Positions 47,667-58,865 of a stretch of DNA of 64,000 bases are shown in pieces. The DNA comes from [Mycobacterium] zoologicum. GTDB taxonomy: Bacteria > Actinomycetota > Actinomycetes > Mycobacteriales > Mycobacteriaceae. The notes beneath the pieces were generated by a model. That model saw only the letters and a list, made by a program, of their open reading frames with translations, ran no database searches and was not told where the DNA came from. Numbering within the stretch: the stretch's first letter is position 1; the number at the start of each line of letters is the position of its first letter. A program made the translations under genes and the position numbers. The stretch is taken from the NCBI RefSeq assembly GCF_020172665.1, contig NZ_CP083985.1, forward strand, positions 2,842,146 through 2,906,145, in the 5' to 3' direction.

Positions 47667-47849
47667 CACTTGTCCCAAGTGTTTCGTTCATGTTACGTCT
47701 TGCTGGCAACGCTACGCCGCCACCCTGGCAGCACCCTGAGTTCCTGGCCGGACCCTGAGATGCCAATTCGGGACAAATTAATCGACACGCAATTTAAAAC
47801 GAAAAACAATTTGAGCGCAAAAATACGCGAGAATAACAGCGTCGGCGAT
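47667..47849. other. AT-rich intergenic stretch downstream of glnD
   Basis: Between the small secreted gene and the glnD stop. From about 47765 on it is strongly AT-rich (runs such as AATTTAAAACGAAAAACAA) in an otherwise GC-rich region. No long hairpin or gene was recognised. It may be old horizontally gained DNA, or a promoter/terminator region. Confidence 0.45.
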
Positions 47850-50195
47850 TTAATCCAACGCGGTACGTAAATATTTCTCGGCCACCGCCCGATCAGCCGC
47901 CTGCGGCAGGACCACACAGAAAACGTCGTCGACCGTCGATCCCCGGGTGGTGGCCTTAGCCCACACGATGTCGATTCCCGCCCCCTCCAGTGCGGCCGCC
48001 AGCCGGGCCAATAGGCCGGGCCGATCAGCGGCGCGGACTTCGACGATGGAGCGGCCCGGGGCGCTGTCGAACCACACGATGCGAGGCGGGGCCGTCAGGT
48101 CGCTCGCCGGAACCCCTGCGACATCGCCGGAGGCCATCCGGCAGGACTCGCGTGGGCGCTGTTGTAGCGCGGCAGCGACGTCGATGCCGTCGGCGAGGGC
48201 CAGACCGAACTGCTCGCAGATCAGCTCCGCAGCCGGCGGCGGGCCGAAGTACGGCGACACCACGAACTCGGTGACCACCGTCTCGTGGGCGATGTTGACC
48301 GTCGCCGCGTGGACGCGCAGCGAGTTCAGCGCCAACACACCGGCGGCCTTGGACAGTAGACCGCGCTGGTGCGGGGCGATCATGTTCACGCGATAGCCGC
48401 GCCCGCCTTCGTCGGCGCGCAGCTCCACAGAAACCTCGCGCGCCGTCGCCACGTATTCGGCGGGGATCGGGTCGGCCTGCGGCAGCGGCTCGCCGGCCAT
48501 CACCAGGCGGCACCGTCGAACGAGGTCGGCGACCAGCGACGCCTTCCAGTCGCTCCACATCGCCGGCCCGGTGGCCACCGAATCGGCTTCGGTCAGGGCG
48601 TGCAACACCTCCAGCAGCACCACGTCCCCGCCCAGCGCTGCGGCGACACCGGCGATGACGTCGGGGTCATTGAGGTCATGGCGGACGGCGACGTCGCACA
48701 GCAGCAGGTGGTGGGTCACCAGCGTGGCGAGCATCGCGACATCACACGGCCACAGGCCCAGCCGGGCGCCGATCGCGGTGACCAGCTGGGCGCCGACAAG
48801 GCTGTGATCAGCACCGCTGCCCTTGCCGATGTCGTGTAGCAGGGCGGCGAGCACCAGCAGGTCAGGGCGCGCCACCGCGGTGGTGAACGCCGCAGCCCGG
48901 GCCGCCGTCTCGATCAGATGCCGGTCGACGGTCCAGATGTGGACGGGATCGCGCGGCGGCAGGTCGCGTACCGCCGCCCATTCCGGAAACAGCCGGCCCC
49001 ACAGTCCCCCGCGATCGAGTGCCTCGACGGTAGGCACCATCGCCGGACCCGCGGACAGCAGTACCAACAGGTCGTCGAGCGCCTCCCGCGGCCACGGCAC
49101 GGGCAGCTCGGGTGCCTCGTGGGCCAGCCGGTTCACGGTGTCTGCCGCGATGGGCAATCCGGTGGCGGCGGACGCGGCCGCGACGCGCAGGAGCAACCCC
49201 GGATCCCGCTCTGGCTGGACGTCGCGAGCCAGGATCACCTCGCCGGCGTACTCGACCACGCCGTCGTCCAGCGGATGCCGCAGCCGTGGCCGCACCGCCG
49301 ACATCCCGCGTCGGGGAAGCGCGTTGGCTGCGATGCGCAGGCCTGCGTCGACGCGGCAATTGATGGTGCGGGCCGCATCGGAGAGGCTGCGGGACAGCTC
49401 GTAGCGGTCGCCGATGTGTAGCGCCTCGCCGATCTGGTCGGCGTACTGGGCCGGCAACAGATCGTGGCCACTGCCCGAGATGCGGTGCAGCTCGGTGCGC
49501 ACATCGAGCAGACGCACATAGGCCTCAGTCACCGAGCCTCCGAGCATCTGGGCACGGCGAACGGTCGCACGGTCGGCAAGTTGTGCCAGTGCCAGTGCAT
49601 TGAGCAGCTGAACGTCGCGTAATCCACCCCGTCCGCTTTTCAGATCGGGTTCCCCGCGATGCGCCACGTCTCCGCTCCGCTGCCAGCGCGCGTGTGTCGT
49701 CTCGACGAGTTCGCCGAAGCGGGAAGCGATTCCGTGCCGCCATTGGTGGCGGACGTCCCGGACGAGCTGCTCCGACAGGTGCTCGTCTCCGGCGATGTGG
49801 CGGGCGTCGAGCATGCCCAGGTCGGCGAGTAGATCAGCACCGGCAACCTCGACGGCCTCGGCCACGGTGCGCACACTGTGGTCGAGCCGAACACCGGCGT
49901 CCCACAGCGGGTACCACAGCAGCGCGGCGACGTCCTCGACGGCGCCGGCGGGCTTGTCGTCATGCAGCAGCAGCAGATCCACGTCCGAATGCGGGAGGAA
50001 TTCGCACCGCCCCAGCGAACCGGTCGCCACGATCGCGAAACCGCTGCCGGCCACCACGCCGATCTCGGCCGCCCTGGCGGTCAGCCAGTTCTCATGCAGG
50101 TGCCGCCAGGCGTCGCGCAAAGCTGCGGAATCCAGCCGGCCCGCGGCCTGCGACCGAAACGCGGCCCGCGCCTCCGACAGATCCACGCGCGTCAT
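47850..50195 (-). CDS. glnD: PII uridylyl/adenylyltransferase GlnD
   Basis: A 781-residue bifunctional nitrogen sensor that modifies and demodifies PII. Nucleotidyltransferase domain with [20 protein letters not shown], a central HD phosphodiesterase domain (ALLHDIGKG, then DHSLVG), and two C-terminal ACT domains for glutamine sensing (from about [13 protein letters not shown] and [13 protein letters not shown]). In actinobacteria it adenylylates GlnK. It follows glnB by 32 bp. Confidence 0.95.
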   Translation of the reverse strand: MTRVDLSEARAAFRSQAAGRLDSAALRDAWRHLHENWLTARAAEIGVVAGSGFAIVATGSLGRCEFLPHSDVDLLLLHDDKPAGAVEDVAALLWYPLWDAGVRLDHSVRTVAEAVEVAGADLLADLGMLDARHIAGDEHLSEQLVRDVRHQWRHGIASRFGELVETTHARWQRSGDVAHRGEPDLKSGRGGLRDVQLLNALALAQLADRATVRRAQMLGGSVTEAYVRLLDVRTELHRISGSGHDLLPAQYADQIGEALHIGDRYELSRSLSDAARTINCRVDAGLRIAANALPRRGMSAVRPRLRHPLDDGVVEYAGEVILARDVQPERDPGLLLRVAAASAATGLPIAADTVNRLAHEAPELPVPWPREALDDLLVLLSAGPAMVPTVEALDRGGLWGRLFPEWAAVRDLPPRDPVHIWTVDRHLIETAARAAAFTTAVARPDLLVLAALLHDIGKGSGADHSLVGAQLVTAIGARLGLWPCDVAMLATLVTHHLLLCDVAVRHDLNDPDVIAGVAAALGGDVVLLEVLHALTEADSVATGPAMWSDWKASLVADLVRRCRLVMAGEPLPQADPIPAEYVATAREVSVELRADEGGRGYRVNMIAPHQRGLLSKAAGVLALNSLRVHAATVNIAHETVVTEFVVSPYFGPPPAAELICEQFGLALADGIDVAAALQQRPRESCRMASGDVAGVPASDLTAPPRIVWFDSAPGRSIVEVRAADRPGLLARLAAALEGAGIDIVWAKATTRGSTVDDVFCVVLPQAADRAVAEKYLRTALD

Positions 50196-50227
50196 CGTGT
50201 TTCGCCACGATCAACTCGGGTCGAATC

Positions 50228-51944
<1,717 letters not shown>

Positions 51945-52015
51945 GAGCCCAACCCCTCTCGCCGACGCGACTGCCCGCTTCGCGGACCACGTTGCTCATA
52001 CAATGCGTAGAGGTT

Positions 52016-52053
52016 GTTTCGGTTGCAGCGCCGCGTTGTTGCGGCCATGTCAC
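52016..52053 (-). promoter_or_regulatory. candidate GlnR box upstream of amt
   Basis: Read on the minus strand: GTGAC (52053-52049), 6 nt, GCAAC (52042-52038), 6 nt, GCGCT (52031-52027), 6 nt, GAAAC (52020-52016). The known GlnR array is GTnAC-n6-GAAAC repeated at 11-bp steps. Two half sites are perfect, one has one mismatch, one is poor. It lies about 72 bp before the amt start. Confidence 0.5.
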
Positions 52054-52078
52054 AAGCTGCTCACAGGTACGGCGGCGA

Positions 52079-53488
52079 CTACAGCCGGCTCAGCGCCAGC
52101 TTCGCCGCATTGACTCCGCACATCCCGTGCGCGCCGGGACCCGGCGGGGTTGCCGCTGAACAGATGTATCTGCCGGGGATTCCGGTGTCATACGGCGACA
52201 GGGTCACTCGCGGCCCAAACATCAACTGGCGGAGGTCCTTTGCACCGGTCATGATGTCTCCACCGATGTAGTTTGCGTTGTATGCCGCCATCTCGGCGGT
52301 GTTGCGCACCGTCTGACCGACCACGCGGTCGGCGAAACCTGGTGCGAACCGCTCGATCTGGGCGATGATCGCGGCGGTGGCGTCGCCGGTGTAGCCGGTG
52401 GGCACATGCGCATAGGTCCACACCGGGTGCACGTCGCCGACGGATCGTTGGGGGTCGGCCAGATACTGCTGGCCGACCAACACGAAGGGCCGCTGCGGCA
52501 TGCGTCCGGCATGGACATCGCGTTCGGTGGCTTCGAGCTCGGCGTGCGTCCCGGCCAAGTGAACCGTCCCCGCCCGCCGGGCATCCGGATTGACCCATGG
52601 CACACCGCCTTCGACGGCGAAGTCCACTTTGAAGGCGCCGGGTCCGCGCCGGAAGCGACGGTAGGCGCGCGCGACCCGGGCGGGCAGCCGGTCACCGAGA
52701 ATGCCCGCGACCGCCTCAGGCGCCAGGTCGAACATCGTCACGTCCGCAGGCGGCAACTGTGCGGCGGACTCCACCCGCACCCCGGTCTCGATGGTGCCAC
52801 CCAGATCGGTGAGCGCTGCGGCCATCGCATCGGCGATCGCCTGCGATCCACCAGCGGCCACCGCCCATCCGTGCCGGTGCCCGGCGGTCAGAATGCCCAA
52901 CCCGATCGCCGAGGTCATCGGGTAGTGCAACGGCCGAAAGGCATGTGCGGCAACGCCAATGAACAAGGCCCTGGCTTGGGCGCTCCGAAACCAGCGGGCC
53001 AGGGCCGATGCGGGCAGCGTGGTGGGCGCGCCGAATCGGGCCAGGGTCAGCGGGTGGTGTGGCACCCGCAGCAGCGGGCCCATGATGTCGTCGTTGAGGG
53101 CATCGAAGCGGGCGACCGGGCGGTCGAACAGCGCATGCCAACGGCGGCCGTCGCGGCCCAGCCCGTCTGCGGTCTGATCGACCGAGCGGTAGAGCACCCC
53201 GGCAGAGCCGCCGTCGAGTGGGTGGGCACAGTCGATCTGCGGCCAGCGCCACGCCAAGCCGTAGCGCTGCAGGTCCAGCCCGGACAGGAACGGTGAGCCC
53301 ACGGCCATCGGGTGGATCGCCGAGCAGTGGTCATGCAACAGGCCCGGCAGGATCGCCTCACCGCTGCGGGTGCCGCCACCCACCTGGTCGGCGGCTTCGA
53401 GCACGCTGACCTGCAGGCCCTGCTGCGCCAGGGTTACGGCGGCGGCCAGCCCGTTGGGCCCGCTGCCCACCACAATCGCCGTACTCAC
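52079..53488 (-). CDS. phytoene-dehydrogenase-like FAD oxidoreductase
   Basis: A 469-residue flavoprotein of the phytoene desaturase/CrtI-like NAD(P)/FAD family. N-terminal Rossmann motif (AIVVGSGPNGLAAAVTLAQQG, ending in Glu after VSVLEA). C-terminal FAD signature YICSAATPPGPGAHGMCG. Substrate unknown; no carotenoid genes nearby. GTG start at 53488. Divergent from the TetR gene, 96 bp apart, suggesting it could be the regulated target. Not in the M. tuberculosis block. Confidence 0.85.
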   Translation of the reverse strand: MSTAIVVGSGPNGLAAAVTLAQQGLQVSVLEAADQVGGGTRSGEAILPGLLHDHCSAIHPMAVGSPFLSGLDLQRYGLAWRWPQIDCAHPLDGGSAGVLYRSVDQTADGLGRDGRRWHALFDRPVARFDALNDDIMGPLLRVPHHPLTLARFGAPTTLPASALARWFRSAQARALFIGVAAHAFRPLHYPMTSAIGLGILTAGHRHGWAVAAGGSQAIADAMAAALTDLGGTIETGVRVESAAQLPPADVTMFDLAPEAVAGILGDRLPARVARAYRRFRRGPGAFKVDFAVEGGVPWVNPDARRAGTVHLAGTHAELEATERDVHAGRMPQRPFVLVGQQYLADPQRSVGDVHPVWTYAHVPTGYTGDATAAIIAQIERFAPGFADRVVGQTVRNTAEMAAYNANYIGGDIMTGAKDLRQLMFGPRVTLSPYDTGIPGRYICSAATPPGPGAHGMCGVNAAKLALSRL

Positions 53489-53551
53489 GTCGTCCCCATG
53501 ATTTTCGGAGCGTACCGATCGACCCCATCGAAGTCGCCCGAAACCCTCTAC

Positions 53552-53585
53552 CGAGGATATCTCTGTTCGAATAGAATATTCCTCG
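53552..53585. promoter_or_regulatory. candidate TetR operator
   Basis: CGAGGATAT (53552-53560) and AATATTCCTCG (53575-53585) form an inverted repeat with one extra base in the second arm, spaced by 14 bp. The site overlaps the TetR start and lies in the divergent promoter with the oxidoreductase gene. Fits a TetR-type autoregulated switch; inference only. Confidence 0.4.
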
Positions 53586-54163
53586 TGGCGGGACCTACTG
53601 CGCGAGACAGGCTGCTGGAAGCGGCACGGATTCGCTTCGCCGCGAGCGGGACACTGACCCCGACCCTGGAAGAGATCCGGCAGCAGGCCGGCGTCAGCGT
53701 GGGCGCCCTGTACCACCACTTTCCGGACAAGGCCGCACTGGCGGCCGCGGTGTACGCCCGGGTGATGGCCGACTACCAGGCCGGGTTCCTCATGATGCTG
53801 CGCAGGCAGGCGACCGCCGAAGGAGGGATTCGCGGCGGCGTCGAGCACCATCTGCGCTGGGTTGCGGCACACCGCGGCGAGGCCGAACTGCTGCTGGGCG
53901 ACCGACTCGACAGCCCGGAGCTGCGGAAATCCAACACAGAATTCTTCGGCGCGGTCCGGGACTGGTGGCGCCCCCACCAGAGCTATGGTGCGCTGCGGCC
54001 CCTGCAGACCCCGATCACCGCCGCGCTCTGGTTCGGACCGGCTCAGGAGTTCAGCCGGCACTGGCTGGCAGGCCACGCGGCGAAACTTCCGCGCGGCGCC
54101 ATCACCACCTTCGCCGACGCGGCGTGGGCGACGTTGCGCGGCAAACCGGAGGAGGATCCATGA
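53585..54163 (+). CDS. TetR-family regulator
   Basis: A 192-residue regulator. Helix-turn-helix at TLEEIRQQAGVSVGALYHHFPDKAAL (DNA-binding end YHHF is classic), the rest is a helical ligand-binding domain. GTG start at 53585 begins VAGPTARDRLLEAARIRFAA; longer in-frame extension upstream overlaps the operator and the divergent gene and is rejected. Stop overlaps the enoyl-CoA hydratase start (ATGA), so the two are co-transcribed. Confidence 0.85.
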   Translation: MAGPTARDRLLEAARIRFAASGTLTPTLEEIRQQAGVSVGALYHHFPDKAALAAAVYARVMADYQAGFLMMLRRQATAEGGIRGGVEHHLRWVAAHRGEAELLLGDRLDSPELRKSNTEFFGAVRDWWRPHQSYGALRPLQTPITAALWFGPAQEFSRHWLAGHAAKLPRGAITTFADAAWATLRGKPEEDP

Positions 54164-55002
54164 CCGAATCCCTATACGACCGATTGATCGCCGAGGGCGA
54201 TGCGCCGGACGCGCCGGTGCGGGTCCACGTGGAGCATCGTGGTGACCGGGCGGTGGTGACGTTGCACGAGCCCGGCCGGCTCAACGTGCTATCGGCGCCG
54301 CTGGTGCGCCAACTGCGGCGCGCGCTGATCGCCTTGGACGCCGACCCCGGCGTCCGCGCCGTGGTGCTGACCGGCACCGATCCCGGATTCAGTGCCGGCG
54401 GCGACCTGAAGATGATGTCCGCGGTCACCGAGGGGCGAAATGACCCGGCGCCGGAGGGCGTCGCCGACGTGTGGCGGTGGATTCGCCGCGAGTTCGGCGG
54501 TGTCGCGCGGCTCATCGCCGGATCGGACACCATCTTCATCGCCGCACTCAATGGTGCCGCCGCGGGTGTCGGCCTCGCGTGGGCACTGACCTGCGATCTG
54601 ACCATCGCCGGCGATCGTGCGGTGATCGTGCCCGCCTTCGGCCGCCTGGGCCTGCTTCCGGAGGTGGGCACCAGCTGGGCGTTGACCCGGCGGCTCGGCT
54701 ACCAGGGCGCGTTGGCCTACTACCTGCGCGGCGAGCCGATCGATGCCCACAGCGCGCAACAGCTCGGCCTGGTGCATGAAGTCGTCCCCCATGACCAGCT
54801 CGTGGCGGCCGCCGACCAGTGGTGTTCGCGGGTGGCGGCGATGCCGTCGCACGTCACGGCCATGGTCAAACCGCTGCTGCGCGCGGCCGCCGACGCCGGC
54901 TGGAACGAGGCCCTAGCGCTGGAGGAGTTCGCCGAACCCGTCTGTTTCAGCACCGCCGCGTTCGCCGACAACGTGCGGACCATGCTGGCCGGACAGCGCT
55001 AA
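54160..55002 (+). CDS. enoyl-CoA hydratase/isomerase family protein
   Basis: A 280-residue crotonase-fold protein. Oxyanion-hole segments FSAGGDLKMM and GAAAGVGLAWALTCDL are present. Of the two catalytic glutamates of hydratases one fits PEVGTSW; the other position is not clear, so isomerase or other activities are possible. Overlaps the TetR gene. A short lipid or CoA-ester catabolic function under TetR control is likely. Confidence 0.85.
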   Translation: MTESLYDRLIAEGDAPDAPVRVHVEHRGDRAVVTLHEPGRLNVLSAPLVRQLRRALIALDADPGVRAVVLTGTDPGFSAGGDLKMMSAVTEGRNDPAPEGVADVWRWIRREFGGVARLIAGSDTIFIAALNGAAAGVGLAWALTCDLTIAGDRAVIVPAFGRLGLLPEVGTSWALTRRLGYQGALAYYLRGEPIDAHSAQQLGLVHEVVPHDQLVAAADQWCSRVAAMPSHVTAMVKPLLRAAADAGWNEALALEEFAEPVCFSTAAFADNVRTMLAGQR

Positions 55003-56510
55003 GCGGGCGCCCCCGGGGTGCCGCCGGCCCCACCGGCACCGCCGGTGCCATCGACGTTGGGGCTGCCGGGCAGCCCCGGGCCACCGGCTACACCACCGGT
55101 TGCCCCGCCGTTGCCGCCACGGCCGCCGTCACCGCCGGCGCCGACGCTTGCGTCACCGCCGTTGCCGCCGTCGCCACCGCGGCCACCCACGCTGCCCACC
55201 TGGTCGGCGGCAGCGCCGCCCTTGCCGCCGTTGCCACCGTTAGCGCCGACCCTGCCGCTGCCGCCGGCCCCACCGGCACCGCCGGCGCCGCCGTTACCGC
55301 CGGTCGCACCGGTGCCTCCGGCCCCGCCGTTGCCGCCGTCGCCGCCGGCACCTCCGGTGCCCATCGGGTTGGTCAGGCCGGCGCCGCCTGCGCCACCCGC
55401 GCCGCCATCACCGTCGTCTCCAGCCTTCCCCAGTGCGCCGACCCATCCGGCTTTGGCGCCCGCGGCCCCGGCACTTCCACCGCTACCGCCGTCGCCGGCG
55501 TTGCCGCCCATCGGCTGAGAAGCCGTTCCGTCGCTGCCGGTCGCCCCGACCCCGCCAACACCGCCGTCACCACCGTTTCCGCTGGATCCCAGGAACCACC
55601 CGGCGTTGCCGCCGACGCCGCCGTTGCCGGCGTTGCCGCCGTTCAACGCGGTCACGAGATTTCCGTTGACACCCGCCCAGCCGGATCCGCCCTGACCACC
55701 GGTGCCGCCGAAGCCCCAGCTGGCCAGCGCGTTGCCACCGCTGCCGCCGTCGCCGCCGTCGTGCGCCACCAGGTTGGTGCCGTTGAAGGTGTCATGGAAG
55801 CCGGTGCCGCCCTGACCGCCGATGCCGCCATCGCCGTAGAACAGGCCACCGTTGCCGCCCTGGCCACCGTCAGCGGCCTCGATCACGGTGCCGTCGGCGG
55901 CGAGGTAGGCGGCGGCACCTTGGCCGCCCATGCCTCCGTTGCCGAACAGTCCGGCGTCACCGCCGGCCCCGCCGATGCCACCGTTGACTCCGGCCACCCC
56001 GGCCGCGCCGGTGCCGCCGTCGCCGAACAGGAAGCCGCCGTCACCGAGGTTGCCCAGGCCCAGCCAACCGAACAGCGAGGTGTTGGCGCCGGTGAAGCCG
56101 TCGACGCCGTCACCGATCAGGTCGCGACCGAACATCAGCACCCACGGGGTGTTGATCAGATCGATCGTGAGCTGGTTACCGGCGTCGTGCAGCCAGTCCT
56201 CCACCATGCTGTGGATCGGCGTGTAGAACCAGTCCTGGTAGAGGTCGGCCCAGTCGCCCGGCGAGAACGCATTGAAGTCGACCGAGCCGATGTCGAACGG
56301 TTCGGCGGCGGCCAGGCCGATCTCACCGGCGTCGAAGTTGGCCGGTTCCACAGCGGCGGGCTCGAAGGCGGCCGGATCAAACCAGGTGCTGGGGTCCAGG
56401 AAGTCGAAGTCCGCCTGCGCCGACGGTGCCACCGCGAGTGGCGTCAACGCAAGGGCCAGTGCGGCGACGGCGCAGGCGAGCGCACGTCCCACACGATCAC
56501 GACGCTTCAT
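54999..56510 (-). CDS. secreted PGRS-repeat protein with signal peptide and GRPLI-like linker, no PE domain
   Basis: A 503-residue protein. Residues 1-33 are a classical signal peptide with an AQA cleavage site. Residues 34-125 are a unique acidic region rich in Asp/Phe/Glu (DPSTWFDPAAFEPA...). At 128-135 comes GRDLIGDG, followed by DGFTGANTSLFG, equivalent to the GRPLI linker of PE_PGRS proteins. From about 155 to the end it is Gly-Gly-x repeats (GGAGG, GGNGG). PE_PGRS proteins normally begin with a PE domain; here it is missing and a Sec signal takes its place. Ends 4 bp into the convergent enoyl-CoA hydratase gene. Confidence 0.82.
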   Translation of the reverse strand: MKRRDRVGRALACAVAALALALTPLAVAPSAQADFDFLDPSTWFDPAAFEPAAVEPANFDAGEIGLAAAEPFDIGSVDFNAFSPGDWADLYQDWFYTPIHSMVEDWLHDAGNQLTIDLINTPWVLMFGRDLIGDGVDGFTGANTSLFGWLGLGNLGDGGFLFGDGGTGAAGVAGVNGGIGGAGGDAGLFGNGGMGGQGAAAYLAADGTVIEAADGGQGGNGGLFYGDGGIGGQGGTGFHDTFNGTNLVAHDGGDGGSGGNALASWGFGGTGGQGGSGWAGVNGNLVTALNGGNAGNGGVGGNAGWFLGSSGNGGDGGVGGVGATGSDGTASQPMGGNAGDGGSGGSAGAAGAKAGWVGALGKAGDDGDGGAGGAGGAGLTNPMGTGGAGGDGGNGGAGGTGATGGNGGAGGAGGAGGSGRVGANGGNGGKGGAAADQVGSVGGRGGDGGNGGDASVGAGGDGGRGGNGGATGGVAGGPGLPGSPNVDGTGGAGGAGGTPGAPA

Positions 56511-56527
56511 TGTCGAACGACCTTTCT

Positions 56528-57814
56528 TCAGGAGTCGAGGCCGAGGGCGTCGGCGATCGGGGACAGGTCGACGTTGGTGTCCAACGGAGCGCCCTGGGGG
56601 TCGGTGGCCATCGCCGGTGCGCCCCACCACGAACCGGTGTCCTGGACGTCGAAGAAGACGCGCTCCGCCGCGGCCCACAAGGTGGAGAACGGCTCCTCCG
56701 ACAGGAATCCGCCCGGAATGTAGGTCTTCGGGTCAGCCAATTCCTTGAACGCGTCCTGAACGCCCTGGTTCCAGGCGTTGGCCAGGGCGGAGCTGATGTC
56801 CGACAGGCTGATGTTGCTGGGCAACAGGTTCCAGCTGATGGTGGTCGGCACGTTGGCGGGCCCCTGGTTCCAGCCTTCGGTCAGGCTGCCGTAGCCCAGG
56901 TTCACCAGAATGCGCATGGTCGGTTCCAGCAACGCGGCCAGCGGGCTGCCCCAGGACGGGTTGAGCCGCAACAGATCCAGCAACGGCAGACTCTCGGTGG
57001 GGATCATGTAGTAGTTGGTCGGGCTGCTGGGGTCGGTGGTGTCCAGTTCGATCGCGTTCGCGATGTCACTGGGGCTCAGTCCCAGGTACCCGTTGTGCAG
57101 CAAGAGCATGCCGGCGAGGGCATTGAGTGTCGCCAGCAGGTTCAGCGGATACTTCGGAAAGTCGGCGTACCCGTCGTACTCCATCGTGTAGACGTCGGTG
57201 GAGAAGTAGTCCGGCGTGGGGTGCCCCAGGGTCAGCCCGGTCAGGAAGCTGACGTCGCCGCCGGTGAAATTCATCATTTCGACCAGGCCGCCGTTGGGGT
57301 TGGCGGTATTGCCGACCAACACGAAGTGAACGTCTTCGGCGGACACACCTTGGTGGTGGAGTTGTTCCATGGTCATCGACGACATCGCGGAGCTCTGCGA
57401 GTAGCCGAAGACGTACACCGGATTTTCGGCGTTCACTTGTCCGGTGGCGATCTCTTTGCTGATCGCATCGGCAAGTATCTGCGCCCCTTCGACTTCGGAG
57501 ACGTTTCCGGGAAAGTACAACTGCGGCGTGAAAAGCGATTGTGGCGTCCCGGTGAAACCGTGCGGCTGCAGATAAAACAGGTTGGCGGCGTTCACATAAC
57601 CGTCCGACGGCAACGGAACACCGCTGCCGCCCATCACGAACGCGGTACCGCCCCCGGTCAGCTCCACTGCCGAAGCCGATGCAGCGGATGCCGTTGGGGT
57701 CAAAGGCGAAGCGCGGAATACTCCGGCCACGCCGGCAAGCACAGCTAGAGCGGTTAGGCAGCTCAGCAATACGCGAACACGGCGCAGCGCAGCCGCACCA
57801 TCAATGACAGTCAT
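56528..57814 (-). CDS. secreted PE-PPE domain (alpha/beta-hydrolase) protein without PE domain
   Basis: A 428-residue protein. N-terminal membrane/signal segment (residues ~14-33, VRVLLSCLTALAVLAGVAGV), then a PE-PPE domain, a serine-hydrolase/cutinase-like fold found C-terminal in many PE and PPE proteins. The nucleophile elbow is G137-Y-S139-Q-S141. PE domain absent, so export is probably by Sec or Tat. Lies 17 bp upstream of the PGRS gene in the same direction, so both may be one operon. ATG at 57814; an inverted repeat lies 56 bp before it. Confidence 0.82.
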   Translation of the reverse strand: MTVIDGAAALRRVRVLLSCLTALAVLAGVAGVFRASPLTPTASAASASAVELTGGGTAFVMGGSGVPLPSDGYVNAANLFYLQPHGFTGTPQSLFTPQLYFPGNVSEVEGAQILADAISKEIATGQVNAENPVYVFGYSQSSAMSSMTMEQLHHQGVSAEDVHFVLVGNTANPNGGLVEMMNFTGGDVSFLTGLTLGHPTPDYFSTDVYTMEYDGYADFPKYPLNLLATLNALAGMLLLHNGYLGLSPSDIANAIELDTTDPSSPTNYYMIPTESLPLLDLLRLNPSWGSPLAALLEPTMRILVNLGYGSLTEGWNQGPANVPTTISWNLLPSNISLSDISSALANAWNQGVQDAFKELADPKTYIPGGFLSEEPFSTLWAAAERVFFDVQDTGSWWGAPAMATDPQGAPLDTNVDLSPIADALGLDS

Positions 57815-57869
57815 CGCAGCCACGCCTTCCAAGAGAACTGCTAACGGCGGATCTGCGACCGAACCGTTA

Positions 57870-57885
57870 TTCAATCGAAATTGAA
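57870..57885. promoter_or_regulatory. inverted repeat upstream of the PE-PPE hydrolase gene
   Basis: TTCAAT-CGAA-ATTGAA, perfect 6-bp arms with a 4-bp spacer, in an AT-richer stretch 56-71 bp before the ATG. Could be an operator; no regulator gene is adjacent. Confidence 0.35.
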
Positions 57886-58037
57886 CCACCCACAACAGTT
57901 TTAGTCAGTCGTTCCGCCGAAAGGCAACCAAGCTGACATAACCCGATGCTGCCGGACATCGTGATAATCCCGCGATGTCCCCGCCCCATCCCTCGCCCGC
58001 GTCCGGATGCCGCACCGTGCCCGCGTAAGGTGTCGGC

Positions 58038-58814
58038 GTGGATATCAACGGAGCGAGCGCGATCGTCACCGGTGGCGCGTCAGGAATCGGTGCGGCAACT
58101 GCGCGTCAGTTGGCTGCCAAGGGAGCCCGGGTCGTCGTCGCCGACCTGCAGGCGGACAAGGGCGAGGCACTGGCCCACGAGATCGGCGGCGTGTTCGTCC
58201 CGGTCGACGTGACCAGCACCGACCAGATCATCGACGCCGTCAACACAGCCGCCGACCTCGGCCCGCTGCGGGCACTGGTGAACTCGGCCGGCGTCGGCTG
58301 GGCTCAGCGCACCATCGGCAAGGACGGCGAGTTCGAGTCGGCGCACAAGCTGGACCTCTACAAGAAGGTCATCGACATCAACCTGGTCGGCACCTTCGAC
58401 TGCATCCGGATCGCGGCCACCGCGATGAGCCGCAACGAGCTCACCGACACCGGCGAACGCGGTGCGATCGTCAACATGACCAGCGTCGCGGCGTTCGACG
58501 GCCAGATCGGCCAGGCCGCCTACTCGTCGTCCAAGGGCGGCGTCGTAGGCCTGACCCTGCCGGTGGCCCGGGACCTTTCGGCGGTCGGCATCCGCGTGAA
58601 CACCGTCGCGCCCGGCCTGATCGACACCCCGATCTACGGGGAAGGTGAAGCCTCCGAGGCCTTTAAGGCCAAGCTCGGTCAGTCCGTGCTGTTCCCGCAC
58701 CGACTGGGCAAGCCCGACGAACTGGCGTCCATGGTGATCGAGTTGATCACCAACTCCTACATGAACGCCGAAGTCGTCCGCGTGGACGGCGGTATCCGGA
58801 TGCCACCCAAGTAG
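58038..58814 (+). CDS. short-chain dehydrogenase, 3-hydroxyacyl-CoA dehydrogenase type
   Basis: A 258-residue SDR. Cofactor loop TGGASGIG with Asp after VVVAD (NAD preference), NSAG, catalytic Ser in NMTSVAAF and Y-S-S-S-K. The wording is close to type 2 3-hydroxyacyl-CoA dehydrogenases (HSD10-like). GTG at 58038. Followed by a strong terminator. Likely in fatty acid or steroid side-chain oxidation. Confidence 0.88.
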   Translation: MDINGASAIVTGGASGIGAATARQLAAKGARVVVADLQADKGEALAHEIGGVFVPVDVTSTDQIIDAVNTAADLGPLRALVNSAGVGWAQRTIGKDGEFESAHKLDLYKKVIDINLVGTFDCIRIAATAMSRNELTDTGERGAIVNMTSVAAFDGQIGQAAYSSSKGGVVGLTLPVARDLSAVGIRVNTVAPGLIDTPIYGEGEASEAFKAKLGQSVLFPHRLGKPDELASMVIELITNSYMNAEVVRVDGGIRMPPK

Positions 58815-58831
58815 CAGCTTTCCGTCTAGCC

Positions 58832-58859
58832 GAAGGCCCCCGTTTCGACGGGGGCCTTC
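58832..58859 (+). terminator. hairpin terminator after the SDR gene
   Basis: GAAGGCCCCCGT-TTCG-ACGGGGGCCTTC: 12-bp perfect stem closed by a TTCG tetraloop, 17 bp after the stop. Only a short T-poor tail follows (TGGGTG), as is usual in mycobacteria. It can also work from the minus strand for the amidase relic. Confidence 0.85.
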
Positions 58860-58865
58860 TGGGTG

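Noticed and set aside
54999..56100. Dense short repeats suggestive of a repeat array or CRISPR
   Set aside because: They are codon-level Gly-Gly-x repeats inside one open frame, irregular in spacing, and belong to the PGRS region.
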